The notes: generated from the sequence alone by a model not told the origin. A stretch of 34,573 bases of DNA from Paraburkholderia elongata (GCF_013177735.1 NZ_WOEZ01000121.1:1-34573); one strand, 5' to 3'; shown: positions 1 through 8,960, counted from the stretch's first letter. A program made the numbers and translations.

Positions 1-281
1 CACTACAAGCGATTTTCGCCGTCCCCCGCGCACCACCACACAACAAATCAAGGACTTACGACTGCGGTCGGGTCAGAAAATGGCGAAAAACGGTGGCTTT
101 CAGGCGCGAATAGCGAAAGTCGGGCTAGCGCCGTATCGCGGTGCGAAGGATGCGTGCGATAGAGTTGCGCGGCAAACTCATGCCGTTTAGCGGTGAAGAG
201 GATGGCGCGCCGTTCGCCATTGCGCGACCGCGCGGCGATCGGGTAGGGAGACAACTTCACAGCCACACCAACGGATCGGCA
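1..281. other. left edge without a recognisable gene
   Basis: No convincing coding region, RNA gene or repeat is visible. Open frames exist on both strands but have no recognisable motif. An AT-richer run near 45-60 resembles sequences often found next to integration sites, but no tRNA 3' end or integrase is present, so no attachment site is called. Confidence 0.5.
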
Positions 282-407
282 AAGAACAAACAGGAACCGG
301 TGGATGCGGTCGCTGCGGCGACCGGCGCCGAAATCCAGATCCCTGCAGCGAAGACCGTGAAATTCACGGCAGGTAAGGCGTTTAAGGATACTGTGAACGG
401 AGCCTGA
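282..407 (+). pseudogene. HU-family DNA-binding protein remnant, internally deleted
   Basis: The frame from 282 reads KNKQEPVDAVAAATGA and continues directly into [20 protein letters not shown] before a stop at 405-407. The first part matches the N-terminus of HU (normally MNKQELIDAVA...). The second matches its C-terminal arm ([26 protein letters not shown]). About 50 central residues, including the DNA-binding beta arm, are missing. The usual start ATG is AAG here. Both ends retain a Thr-Gly-acidic/Ala motif, so the loss probably happened between short direct repeats. An upstream in-frame ATG (141) could start a longer chimera, but that extension looks unlike HU. Recognition is from family memory; it is very unlikely to make working HU. 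Confidence 0.75.
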
Positions 408-408
408 C

Positions 409-432
409 AGCGACCGACAGCCGCCGGTCGTT
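409..432 (+). terminator. stem-loop after HU remnant
   Basis: AGCGACCG and CGGTCGTT form an 8-bp stem (one G-U pair) with an 8-nt loop, starting 2 nt after the HU stop codon. There is no long T run, so it is at best a weak or relic terminator. Confidence 0.35.
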
Positions 433-649
433 GACATGCCGCCGGCCGACCGTTGCGGCCACGTCGCCGCGGGAGGTCGGCGTGCCCCGCGTCAATGTGC
501 CTGGGTATCCTCTCTATAAGCAACATGTTGTCGAGGCCGGCTATTTGCACCACAGCCGCCAGTTGCCAAGCGCATGGGTGCTTGGGACGACGGTGGCGGC
601 CCGCGATGCATGCTGGAATCGGCCCACGATTTTCGACTGCGATCTGCGC

Positions 650-2818
650 CTACCACTTCGCGCCAAGTCGGAACTTGTGCAGCAATGGCTCCGTATACCC
701 GCTAGGCTGCGACCGCCCTTCAAAAACCAGCGCCTTCGCCGCCTTGAACGCGAGCGATGTGTCCAGGTGACCGGTCATTGGCTGGTACTGCGGGTCGTCG
801 GCGTTCTGCGCATCCACCACCTTCGCCATGCGCTTGAACGTTTCGTTTACCAGCGCTTCCGACACCACCCCGTGATGCAGCCAGTTTGCAATGTGCTGGC
901 TCGAAATGCGCAGCGTCGCGCGGTCTTCCATCAGACCGATATCGTGAATATCCGGCACCTTCGAGCATCCGACGCCCTGATCGATCCAGCGAACCACGTA
1001 ACCCAGAATCCCTTGCGCGTTGTTCTCGATTTCCTCGCGGATTTCCTCATCCGACCACTGCGCCTTTTCGACGACAGGAATCGTCAGCAGGCCATCGAGC
1101 AGTTCATCGCGTACGCTGTCGTAGCCGGTCTTTTCCAACTCTTGCTGCACGGCCTGAACGTCAACTTGATGGTAGTGCAGCGCGTGCAGCGTCGCGGCAG
1201 TCGGCGACGGCACCCAAGCCGTGTTCGCGCCCGCTTTCGGATGCGCGATCTTCTGTTCGAGCATCGCGTGCATCAGGTCGGGCATCGCCCACATGCCCTT
1301 GCCGATCTGCGCGCGTCCGCGCAATCCCGAGCTTAAGCCGGCCAGCACGTTATTACGCTCGTAAGCCGCGATCCACGCCGACGATTTCATATCACCCTTG
1401 CGCATCATCGGACCCGCTTCCATTGCGCTGTGCATCTCGTCTCCGGTGCGATCCAGGAAGCCCGTATTGATGAACGCAACGCGCGCCGATGCCGCCGCAA
1501 TGCACGCCTGCAGGTTGACGCTCGTGCGGCGCTCCTCGTCCATGATGCCCATCTTGATGGTATGGCGCGGCAGCCCCAGCAGATCTTCGACGCGGCCGAA
1601 CAGTTCATTGGAGAACGCGACTTCGGCCGGGCCGTGCATCTTCGGCTTGACGATGTATATCGATCCGGTCCGCGAATTGAGCTTGTTTTGCAGGTCGTGC
1701 ATCGCGCCCAGCGATGTCATCACGGCATCCAGAATGCCTTCGGGAATCTCACGACCATCGCGATCGACGATCGCCGGATTCGTCATCAAATGCCCGACAT
1801 TGCGGATGAACAGCAACGAGCGGCCATGCAGTTTCACGGTCGAGCCATCGGGCGCGGTGTATTTGCGATCGGCGTTCAGGCGGCGCGTGAAGGTCTTGCC
1901 GTTCTTCGTGACTTGCTCGGTCAGATCGCCTTTCGCGAGGCCGGTCCAGTTGCGGTAAAGCTGGACCTTTTCGGCGGCATCGACGGCGGCAACCGAGTCT
2001 TCGCAATCGATAATCGTCGAGACAGCCGCTTCCATTAGCACGTCTTTCACGCGTGCTGCGTCGGTCTTGCCGATGGCGTCCGTTGCGTCGATCTGGATCT
2101 CGAAGTGCAGGCCGTGATGCTTGAGCAGGACGGCGGAAGGGGAGCCTGCGTCGCCCTGATAGCCGATGAACTGCGCGGGAACCTTCAATGCCGACGAGCC
2201 GTTCTTGAGCGTGACGGCGAGCTTGCCGCATTCCACGCGATACGCGATGGCATCGACGTGCGAGCCGTTGGCGAGCGGCGCGGCTTCATCGAGGAATGCG
2301 CGGGCGCGCGCGATCACGCGTGCACCGCGGACCGGGTTGAAGTAAGCGGTGCGCTCCGCACCGTCGGTTTTGGGGATAGCGTCGGTGCCGTAGAGCGCGT
2401 CGTAAAGGCTGCCCCAGCGCGCATTCGCGGCGTTGAGCGCGTAGCGCTGGTTCGAGAGCGGCACGACGAGTTGCGGGCCGGCTTGCCCGGCGATTTCCGT
2501 GTCGACGTTCTGGGTCGTCGCCTTAACGGCTGCGCTCGCCGGCACGATATAGCCGATGCCCTCGAGAAATGCGCGGTATGCCTTCAGATCGCGCACCGGC
2601 CCCGGATTTGCGCGGTGCCACTGGTCCAGCTCCGTCTGCAGACGATCGCGTTCTGCGAGCAGCGCGCGGTTCTTCGGGGCGAGGTCGTGGACGAGGGCAT
2701 CGAAGCTTTTCCAGAAGGCTTCGCTGTCGATGCCAGTCCCGCTCAACGCCTCATCGTCTACAAATTTGCTCAGAACAGCCGCGACACGCAGTCCGTTTCG
2801 CTCGATCATTTCACCCAT
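650..2818 (-). CDS. glcB: malate synthase G
   Basis: Condenses glyoxylate with acetyl-CoA to give malate (EC 2.3.3.9); a cytosolic, Mg-dependent single-chain enzyme. From ATG 2818 it has 722 residues, the normal size of isoform G (about 723). Visible family signatures are the FIRNVGHLMTNP block, the MDEERRTSVN block with catalytic Glu, a following Asp near GFLDRTGDEMH, and the C-terminal DQGVGCSKVPDI...EDRATLR block with the conserved Cys and Asp. A GGAG sits 6 nt before ATG 2818; ATG 2821 and a TTG at 2839 are alternatives. It lies 24 nt behind the glcG-like gene and is probably cotranscribed with it and the lactonase. This would let the cell use glyoxylate released by sugar-acid cleavage. 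Confidence 0.97.
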   Translation of the reverse strand: MGEMIERNGLRVAAVLSKFVDDEALSGTGIDSEAFWKSFDALVHDLAPKNRALLAERDRLQTELDQWHRANPGPVRDLKAYRAFLEGIGYIVPASAAVKATTQNVDTEIAGQAGPQLVVPLSNQRYALNAANARWGSLYDALYGTDAIPKTDGAERTAYFNPVRGARVIARARAFLDEAAPLANGSHVDAIAYRVECGKLAVTLKNGSSALKVPAQFIGYQGDAGSPSAVLLKHHGLHFEIQIDATDAIGKTDAARVKDVLMEAAVSTIIDCEDSVAAVDAAEKVQLYRNWTGLAKGDLTEQVTKNGKTFTRRLNADRKYTAPDGSTVKLHGRSLLFIRNVGHLMTNPAIVDRDGREIPEGILDAVMTSLGAMHDLQNKLNSRTGSIYIVKPKMHGPAEVAFSNELFGRVEDLLGLPRHTIKMGIMDEERRTSVNLQACIAAASARVAFINTGFLDRTGDEMHSAMEAGPMMRKGDMKSSAWIAAYERNNVLAGLSSGLRGRAQIGKGMWAMPDLMHAMLEQKIAHPKAGANTAWVPSPTAATLHALHYHQVDVQAVQQELEKTGYDSVRDELLDGLLTIPVVEKAQWSDEEIREEIENNAQGILGYVVRWIDQGVGCSKVPDIHDIGLMEDRATLRISSQHIANWLHHGVVSEALVNETFKRMAKVVDAQNADDPQYQPMTGHLDTSLAFKAAKALVFEGRSQPSGYTEPLLHKFRLGAKW

Positions 2819-2842
2819 CATGTGCTCCAACAGTTTCAAGTA

Positions 2843-3256
2843 TCAATCAATCAGCCCGTTGAGGCTGTTTGCTGCGGTTCGGGCCACTTGCGAATCCTGA
2901 TCCGGCTTGACACCGGACACGCCCACTGCGCCCACAACGTGCCCGTCGACCATGACGGGGACGCCGCCTTCCAGTGTGCCGGCCAGCGGTGCGCTCAGGA
3001 ACGCGGTCCGGCCGCCGTTGATCATGTCTTCGTACTGCTTCGATTCACGTCGGCCGAGCGCTGAGGTACGCGCCTTTTCGGTCGCGATGTAAGCGCCTAT
3101 CGGCGCACAGCCGTCGAGGCGGAGCAGGGCCAGCAGATGGCCCCCGTCATCCACGACCGCGATGGTTACTGCCCACTGGTTTTTCTCTGCTTCCGCGCGC
3201 GCAGCTTCGAGGATTCGGGTAGCTTCTACAACGGTCAATACGGGTTTGCTTCGCAT
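2843..3256 (-). CDS. GlcG/HbpS-family protein
   Basis: A 137-residue protein of the GlcG/HbpS (DUF336) family. Typical features are LTVVEATRILEAARAEAEKN at the N-terminus, VAVVDDGGHLLALLRLDG-type central strands, the SGA/PLAGTLEGGVPVMVDG turn and GAVGVSG near the end. Members are small cytosolic or secreted proteins. Some bind haem, and GlcG is encoded with glycolate-oxidation genes, but its biochemical role is not settled. The start at ATG 3256 fits the family N-terminus better than the longer frame from 3307. It sits directly ahead of malate synthase, the same association as in glc operons, which supports a role in glycolate/glyoxylate use. Confidence 0.85.
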   Translation of the reverse strand: MRSKPVLTVVEATRILEAARAEAEKNQWAVTIAVVDDGGHLLALLRLDGCAPIGAYIATEKARTSALGRRESKQYEDMINGGRTAFLSAPLAGTLEGGVPVMVDGHVVGAVGVSGVKPDQDSQVARTAANSLNGLID

Positions 3257-3342
3257 GTCAGGGTTATCAAGTCTGTGTTTCGAAGTGAAGTGTCGCCACC
3301 GGCGCATGCCGGTGGCCGGGATACGTTTCGCGGCGAACCGGG

Positions 3343-4281
3343 TTATCCACCCAGCGCGCCCTGCGTGTTGACGTGCACCGCATAAATGGACTGCGACGAC
3401 GCCATGAACAGCCGGTTACGTGCGCGTCCGCCAAAACACAAATTCGCGCAGCGCTCGGGCAGGGCGATCCGGCCAATCATCTTTCCTTGCGGCGAAATAA
3501 CCATGACGCCATCGAGTTCGTCATTGCCCATGCCCCAGCCACACCACAAATTGCCGTCGATGTCCGCGCGCATTCCGTCGATCGTGCCTGCTCCCGCGTC
3601 GTAGAACATCCGGCCTCTACCGATTCCGCGACCGTCCGCGTCCATTTCATAAACGTGAATCATCCGGTTGGGCACACCGCGCGATTCGATGATGTAGAGC
3701 AGCTTCTCGTCGGGTGAAAAGCACAGGCCGTTCGGCCCCTTCAAGTCGCGAGTGACTACGGACGCTTCGCCCGTCACGCCGTCGATCCGATATACGGAGT
3801 GCGGAAGTTCCTGCTCCGCCTTGATTCCTTCGTAGTGCCCAGAAATGCCCATCGGCGGATCGGTGAACCAGATAGAGCCGTCCGATTTCACTACCAGATC
3901 GTTGGGGGAATTAAGCGGCTTGCCTTCAAAGGAATCGAGAAGGACGGTGATGCTGCCGTCGTACTCGGTGCGTGTGACGCGGCGGCCGTGCTCGCACGTA
4001 ACGAGTCGCCCCTGCCTGTCGCGGGTGTTGCCGTTCGCGTAGTTGGAAGGTTTCCGGAACACGCTGACCACGCCCGTTTCCTCCTCCCATTTCAGCATCT
4101 GGTTGTTCGGAATGTCGCTCCAGAGCAGGTAGCGTCCATCGCCGAACCATACCGGACCTTCGGTCCACCGGTAGCCGGTAGCCAGCCGTTCGACAGCCGA
4201 AAAGGCCACGCGGTATTTATCGAAGGAAGGGTCTAGCGAAATCACCCGGGGGTCTGGGTATCGCTCAGCTTGTTGCCACAT
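3343..4281 (-). CDS. SMP-30/gluconolactonase-family lactonase
   Basis: A 312-residue six-bladed beta-propeller hydrolase. The SMP-30/LRE motifs are clear: TEGPVWFGDGRYLLWSD with metal-ligand Glu41, NSPNDLVVKSDGSIWFTDP with Asn127, KGPNGLCFSPDEKLLY with Asn184, and TIDGMRADIDGNLWCGWG with Asp235. These are the Ca/Zn ligands and strand motifs of gluconolactonases. There is no signal peptide, so it is cytosolic. ATG 4281 is preceded by CAGGAG at 6 nt, which decides the start over 4308. Uronate dehydrogenase, encoded in the same cluster, makes aldarolactones, so the likely substrate is a galactaro- or glucarolactone; this is inference from context. First gene of the lactonase-glcG-glcB set. Confidence 0.9.
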   Translation of the reverse strand: MWQQAERYPDPRVISLDPSFDKYRVAFSAVERLATGYRWTEGPVWFGDGRYLLWSDIPNNQMLKWEEETGVVSVFRKPSNYANGNTRDRQGRLVTCEHGRRVTRTEYDGSITVLLDSFEGKPLNSPNDLVVKSDGSIWFTDPPMGISGHYEGIKAEQELPHSVYRIDGVTGEASVVTRDLKGPNGLCFSPDEKLLYIIESRGVPNRMIHVYEMDADGRGIGRGRMFYDAGAGTIDGMRADIDGNLWCGWGMGNDELDGVMVISPQGKMIGRIALPERCANLCFGGRARNRLFMASSQSIYAVHVNTQGALGG

Positions 4282-4335
4282 CTCAGTCTCCTGTTCGGGT
4301 ACCGGCAATTCCGCCTATGCGGCGGCACGACCGGT

Positions 4336-4341
4336 AGTATA
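4336..4341 (-). promoter_or_regulatory. possible -10 box for the lactonase operon
   Basis: TATACT on the minus strand (5 of 6 to consensus) lies 55 nt upstream of the lactonase start. No good -35 is visible at the right distance, and the LacI-like palindrome falls immediately upstream of it. Confidence 0.35.
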
Positions 4342-4350
4342 AAGGGAAAT

Positions 4351-4366
4351 GAGTAAGCGCTTTCTC
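4351..4366. promoter_or_regulatory. LacI-family-like operator in divergent promoter region
   Basis: GAGTAAGCGCTTTCTC is a 16-bp palindrome with one mismatched pair and the AAGCGCTT centre typical of LacI/GalR-family operators. It ends 1 nt before a candidate -35 box of the plus-strand dehydratase and sits just behind the candidate -10 of the minus-strand lactonase. One bound repressor could therefore control both directions. No LacI-family gene is in the window, so the regulator would be encoded elsewhere. Confidence 0.6.
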
Positions 4367-4395
4367 TTGAATTCGCAACTGAAGTGCCATAAGAT
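4367..4395 (+). promoter_or_regulatory. candidate sigma-70 promoter of the dehydratase/transport operon
   Basis: TTGAAT (4367-4372), a 17-nt spacer and TAAGAT (4390-4395) make a reasonable promoter about 120 nt ahead of the dehydratase start. An imperfect 22-bp dyad covers 4397-4418 around the expected transcription start. Confidence 0.45.
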
Positions 4396-4517
4396 GCTTG
4401 AAATTCTTGAGTTTCGAGCGGCGGCGCATCAACCGTAGCCGTTATGTAAGAAATCGATTACTCGTTTCATACCTTTTTTTGACCGCCCGGCGCAATTTTT
4501 TAGAAGGGCAATGCCTG

Positions 4518-6065
4518 ATGACTGAGATGACGAGCAAGAACGTAACCGGGCCGGTGATTCGTTTGCATCCTGCTGACAATGTGGTGATCGCGCGCATCGA
4601 CGTCGCAATCGGTACGCCGGTTCCATCGGAAGATTTTGTTTGCCGCAGCCAGGTTGCCGCAGGTTATAAGATCGCCGCGATGCCCATCAAAAAAGGCGAG
4701 CTGATTCGCAAATACAACGTGGTGATCGGTTTCGCCGCGACGGATATTGCGCCAGGCACGATGGTCCATAGCCATAACATTGAGTTCCGCGAATTCGACC
4801 GGGACTACGCATTTGGCGCGGACTACCGGCCCGTCGAGATGGTGCCCGAAGCCGAGCGCGCCACGTTTCGTGGCATCGTGCGGGACAACGGCGAGATAGC
4901 CACGCGCAACTACATCGGCGTGTTGTCGACAGTCAATTGCTCGGCCACGGTCGCACACAAGATCGCCGAATGGTTCACGCCCGAACGGCTGACGGACTAC
5001 CCCAATGTAGATGGCGTGGTCGCGTTCACTCATTCGATCGGTTGCGGTATGGAGATGAGCGGCGAGCCGATGGCGCTGCTGCGCCGAACGATGGCGGGTT
5101 ACGCGCGCCATCCCAATCTCGCCGCAGCGCTGATTGTCGGGCTGGGATGCGAGCGCAACCAACTGGCCGGACTGATGGATCAGGAAGGTCTGGAGGCTGG
5201 TTCGCGGCTGCACACGTTCGTCATGCAGGAGAGCGGCGGCACCCGCCGGACCATCGAGGCCGGCGTGGCTGCGGTAGAGGCGCTGCTACCCGACGCTAAT
5301 CGCGTGAAGCGCACGACGGTTTCCGCAAGCCACCTGAAGATCGGTCTGCAATGCGGTGGCTCGGACGGCTTTTCGTCGATCACCGCAAATCCTTCGCTTG
5401 GCGCGGCGATGGACTTGCTGGTCCGTCATGGCGGCACGGCCATCCTCTCCGAAACACCCGAGATCTACGGCGTGGAACATACGCTCACGCGGCGTGCGGT
5501 CAGCCGCGAAGTCGGCGAGAAACTCGTTGAGCGGATCCGCTGGTGGAAAGACGAGTATTCGGTCGGTCGAGACGTTCAGATCAATGGCCAGGTCAGCCCT
5601 GGCAATCAGGTGGGCGGACTGGCGAATATCTTCGAAAAGTCGATTGGATCATCGATGAAAGGCGGCACCGGCCCGCTGATGGAGGTGTATCGATACGCCG
5701 AGCTGGTGAAGCAACCTGGACTCGTTTTCATGGACACGCCCGGCTTCGACCCCGTCTCCGCGACGGGTCAGATTGCAGGCGGCGCAAATCTTATTGCCTT
5801 CACCACAGGGCGCGGTTCGATGTTCGGCGCCAAGCCCGTGCCATCGCTGAAGCTCGCCACCAACACGCCGATGTACACCCGTCTGACTGAAGACATGGAT
5901 CTGAACTGCGGCGGAATCCTGGATGGCATTGCGTCGGTCCAGAGCACGGGCCAGAAAATCTTTGACGCTATTCTTGCAGCCGCGTCGGGCGAGCGCACAA
6001 AAAGCGAAATGCTCGGGCTAGGTGACCACGAATTCGTGCCGTGGCAGATTGGCATCATGAGTTGA
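4518..6065 (+). CDS. UxaA/GarD-family altronate/galactarate dehydratase
   Basis: A 515-residue hydro-lyase of the UxaA family, which removes water from altronate or galactarate to give a 2-keto-3-deoxy acid. An N-terminal SAF domain covers about residues 10-90 (IRLHPADNVVIARIDVAIGT...). The large catalytic domain carries NYIGVLSTVNCSATVA, FTHSIGCGMEMSG, LIVGLGCERNQ and LKIGLQCGGSDGFSSITANP, the conserved Cys/His-rich blocks expected to hold the metal. The length agrees with GarD (about 523) and UxaA (about 500). ATG 4518 is chosen because the sequence upstream is not conserved-looking and the SAF domain begins soon after; a GAAGG lies about 10 nt upstream. Family assignment is strong. Galactarate is favoured over altronate because uronate dehydrogenase and a lactonase are neighbours. 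Confidence 0.88.
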   Translation: MTEMTSKNVTGPVIRLHPADNVVIARIDVAIGTPVPSEDFVCRSQVAAGYKIAAMPIKKGELIRKYNVVIGFAATDIAPGTMVHSHNIEFREFDRDYAFGADYRPVEMVPEAERATFRGIVRDNGEIATRNYIGVLSTVNCSATVAHKIAEWFTPERLTDYPNVDGVVAFTHSIGCGMEMSGEPMALLRRTMAGYARHPNLAAALIVGLGCERNQLAGLMDQEGLEAGSRLHTFVMQESGGTRRTIEAGVAAVEALLPDANRVKRTTVSASHLKIGLQCGGSDGFSSITANPSLGAAMDLLVRHGGTAILSETPEIYGVEHTLTRRAVSREVGEKLVERIRWWKDEYSVGRDVQINGQVSPGNQVGGLANIFEKSIGSSMKGGTGPLMEVYRYAELVKQPGLVFMDTPGFDPVSATGQIAGGANLIAFTTGRGSMFGAKPVPSLKLATNTPMYTRLTEDMDLNCGGILDGIASVQSTGQKIFDAILAAASGERTKSEMLGLGDHEFVPWQIGIMS

Positions 6066-6167
6066 GTCCGCAGTGGCTCAGCGCATCGCGAGGGCGAACG
6101 GCCATTTACACCCATAAGTAAAACCGCCGCCCTGTAGCTAGTCGAACAAAATTAGCGGAGACAGCCC

Positions 6168-7475
6168 TTGAGTACCCAAACCCCGGCAATACAAATACCT
6201 GACAGCGCGGCAAGCAACTCGATCTACACGCGAGTGACCTGGCGCTTCATGCCCTTGCTGTTCGTCTGCTACGTGGTGGCCTATCTGGATCGGGTCAACG
6301 TAGGCTTCGCCAAGCTCCAGATGCTCGGCGATCTGAACTTCAGCGAGGCGATGTACGGCTTCGGCGCCGGTATCTTTTTCATCGGGTATTTCTTCTTCGA
6401 GGTCCCGAGCAACTTGCTGCTGCACCGGCTCGGCGCGCGCCGCTGGATCGCCCGGATCATGCTTACGTGGGCCGTGCTCTCGGCCGCGACCGCGTGGGTC
6501 ACCACGCCCACGATGTTCTACGTATTGCGTTTCTTTCTGGGCGTGGCCGAAGCGGGCTTTTTCCCGGGGCTGGTGCTGTATCTCACCTACTGGTTTCCAT
6601 CGCACCGGCGCGGCAAGATGATCGCTTTCCTGATGGCGGGCAATCCGGTGGCGGGCATTGTCGGCGGCCCGATATCGGGCTTCATCATGCAGCGCCTGGC
6701 GGGGAACGCGGGGCTTGCCGGCTGGCAGTGGCTGTTCATTCTGGAAGCCGTCCCCGCGCTGATCCTGGCAGCCGTCATTTTCTGGTTCCTCGACGACCGG
6801 GTGAAGGATGCAAAGTGGCTGCCGGTTCAGGACCGCGACTTCATTGCATCGGAAATCGATGCGGAAGCACGCACCAAAAGCCACGGTTCCGTGCGCGAGG
6901 TCTTCACGTCGCTCAAAGTCTGGACCTTGTGCGCGATTCTGTTCGGTATCGTGATGGGCTCTTATGCCGTTGGCTTCTGGCAGCCGACCATCATAAAGAG
7001 TTCGGGAATCACGGACGCCTTCACCATCGGGCTGCTCACTGTCGTGCCTTATCTGGCCGCATTGATTTTGATGATTGTGGTCGGCCGCCACGCGGACCGC
7101 ACGCGTGAACGCCGCTGGCACGTCGTGCTGCCGCAATGCGTGGCGGCTGCGGGTTTCGTGATGTGCGCCTACGCGGGCAACAATACGTATATCGCGTTGC
7201 TTGGCCTGACGCTTGCCGCTTCGGGCGTGATTACGGCCTTACCCATGTTCTGGGCCTTGCCCACGTCCTTTCTCGGCGGCACCGGTGCCGCCGCCGGCAT
7301 TGCATTGATCAATTCGACGGGCAATCTCGCAGGATTCGTAAGCCCTACGCTTGTCGGGTGGCTGAAGACGGTCACGCATTCACTTGATTCGAGCCTGTTC
7401 CTGATTGCGGGGTCGCTGATTGTCTCTGCATGTCTCATCTTGACGCAGCTTCCCGCCAGGCTTGTCAACAAGTAG
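6168..7475 (+). CDS. MFS transporter, anion:cation symporter type
   Basis: A 435-residue inner-membrane transporter with about 12 hydrophobic segments. The first helix ends in YVVAYLDRVNVGFAKLQM, the signature of the anion:cation symporter (ACS) branch of the major facilitator superfamily. That branch carries sugar acids, tartrate and aromatic acids with protons. The loop between helices 2 and 3 has a LLLHRLGARRW variant of the MFS motif. No ATG fits ahead of helix 1, so TTG 6168 is used, with GCGGAG about 7 nt upstream. It follows the dehydratase by 102 nt and precedes a second, different MFS gene. A sugar-acid substrate is inferred from the operon. Confidence 0.87.
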   Translation: MSTQTPAIQIPDSAASNSIYTRVTWRFMPLLFVCYVVAYLDRVNVGFAKLQMLGDLNFSEAMYGFGAGIFFIGYFFFEVPSNLLLHRLGARRWIARIMLTWAVLSAATAWVTTPTMFYVLRFFLGVAEAGFFPGLVLYLTYWFPSHRRGKMIAFLMAGNPVAGIVGGPISGFIMQRLAGNAGLAGWQWLFILEAVPALILAAVIFWFLDDRVKDAKWLPVQDRDFIASEIDAEARTKSHGSVREVFTSLKVWTLCAILFGIVMGSYAVGFWQPTIIKSSGITDAFTIGLLTVVPYLAALILMIVVGRHADRTRERRWHVVLPQCVAAAGFVMCAYAGNNTYIALLGLTLAASGVITALPMFWALPTSFLGGTGAAAGIALINSTGNLAGFVSPTLVGWLKTVTHSLDSSLFLIAGSLIVSACLILTQLPARLVNK

Positions 7476-7548
7476 TACTTCCAAGGCACTCGATAGAAGT
7501 GTCAGATAATAATATTCGGTATCCTTAATTATGTGGAATAGAGACAAC

Positions 7549-8850
7549 ATGAAGACTGGGAAGTATCGCTACGTTGTCGCCCTGCTGTTGTTTATTGCGG
7601 GCGCGATCAATTACATGGACCGCGCGGCGCTTGGAGTGGTCGCGCCTATCCTCAACAAGGAGCTGAGTCTTTCACCGTCGCAACTCGGCGTGGTGTTCAG
7701 CAGTTTTTTCTTCGGCTATTCCATCTTCGCATTCGTCGGTGGGCAACTCGCCGACAAGTACGGGCCGCGCCGGGTTTTCTCCTGGGCGATGGGAGCGTGG
7801 TCCATTCTCTGTGGGTTGACCGCCGCCGCGACTGGATTCGGCACGCTGCTGGTGTCCCGGGCGCTGTTCGGCTTCGGCGAAGGTCCGATGAATTCGACGA
7901 CCAACCGGACCATCACCAACTGGTTTCCCCGGCATGAAACCGCGACCATGGTCGGCTTTACGTTTTCGGGCCAGACGGTAGGCAGTGCGATCGCTGGGCC
8001 GGTGGTCGGACTGATTGCCATTGCTTACGGCTGGCGCACGTCGTTTGTGATTATCGCGGCGCTCGGGCTGGTGTGGATTGTCGCCTGGCGCATGTTCGCG
8101 ACCGACAAGCCGGCGCAAAGCGCGCGGGTTGGCGAGGCCGAACGCGAAATGGTCGAAGCGAGCCGTAGCGCGGCGCATCCGGCAGAAGGCGGCGACGAAA
8201 GCACGCCGCTGCGCAGCTACCTGTTTCGTCCGAGCACGCTCGCGCTTGGCGTCGGACTTTTCGCGGTGAACTACACGCTGTTCGTGTTCATCTCGTGGAT
8301 GCCGAGCTATTTCACCAACGCGCTGCATCTGGACATGAAGCACATGAGCATTCTGAGCGCAGTGCCATGGGCATGCGGCGGGATCGGATACTTCGGCGGC
8401 GGCCTGCTCGCTGACGCGTGTTTCAAGCGCATGAGCAACAAGCTGCTGGCGCGCAAGATCTCGGCGATCGTGCCGCTCGCGCTGTCGGGTCTCGCCCTGC
8501 TGGGCGTCAGCATGGTCGATTCCGTGACGCCCGCCGTACTGCTTGTCGCGTTCGCCGTGCTGTTCCTGACGGCTTCGTCGCAAGCGTGCTGGGCCACCAT
8601 GCACGAGCTTGTGCCAGGCAGGCATCTCGGGGGCGTAAGCGGCTTTGTTCACCTGATGAGCAACATTTCGGGCATCGTCGGTCCGACCATGATGGGTTTA
8701 GCGGTCCAGTACTTTGGCGGTTACAGCAGCGGCTTCATGCTCGGCGCGGCGGTCGATCTGGTCGGCGTGCTGGCAATGCTGCTGGTCATCGGCCGGCGCG
8801 CGGCAGCCGAAACAGCCGAAACAGCCGAGACGCATACGACCGCCACATAA
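7549..8850 (+). CDS. MFS transporter, GudP/GarP-like
   Basis: A 433-residue, 12-helix MFS protein. Helix 1 and the following loop read INYMDRAALGVVAPILNKELSLSPSQLG, and the helix 2-3 loop reads GGQLADKYGPRRVF, as in D-glucarate/D-galactarate:proton symporters and related hexuronate carriers. ATG 7549 gives the usual short basic start (MKTGKYRYVV); ATG 7531 would add six residues. The C-terminus ends in a short Ala/Glu/Thr repeat (AETAETAETHTTAT). Two ACS-type carriers in tandem suggest two related substrates or two affinities. The glucarate/galactarate assignment is by resemblance and context, not proven. Confidence 0.87.
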   Translation: MKTGKYRYVVALLLFIAGAINYMDRAALGVVAPILNKELSLSPSQLGVVFSSFFFGYSIFAFVGGQLADKYGPRRVFSWAMGAWSILCGLTAAATGFGTLLVSRALFGFGEGPMNSTTNRTITNWFPRHETATMVGFTFSGQTVGSAIAGPVVGLIAIAYGWRTSFVIIAALGLVWIVAWRMFATDKPAQSARVGEAEREMVEASRSAAHPAEGGDESTPLRSYLFRPSTLALGVGLFAVNYTLFVFISWMPSYFTNALHLDMKHMSILSAVPWACGGIGYFGGGLLADACFKRMSNKLLARKISAIVPLALSGLALLGVSMVDSVTPAVLLVAFAVLFLTASSQACWATMHELVPGRHLGGVSGFVHLMSNISGIVGPTMMGLAVQYFGGYSSGFMLGAAVDLVGVLAMLLVIGRRAAAETAETAETHTTAT

Positions 8851-8960
8851 GCGGTCCGTTCTGCCACGCAAGCCGTCAGGGCGGCGCAGGCGGGACGGTG
8901 CGCGCGGCCGCACGACCGGCCCCGTGAGCATCGTTATCTTTTTTGAGTCGATCTACTGCT

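Noticed and set aside
39..60. Possible attachment-site-like sequence near the left edge (AAATCAAGGACTTACG)
   Set aside because: No tRNA 3' end, integrase or second copy is visible in the window, so an att site cannot be supported.
408..649. Frames between the HU remnant and malate synthase
   Set aside because: Translations in all frames show no family pattern and no ribosome site; the longest ones are shadows of malate synthase.
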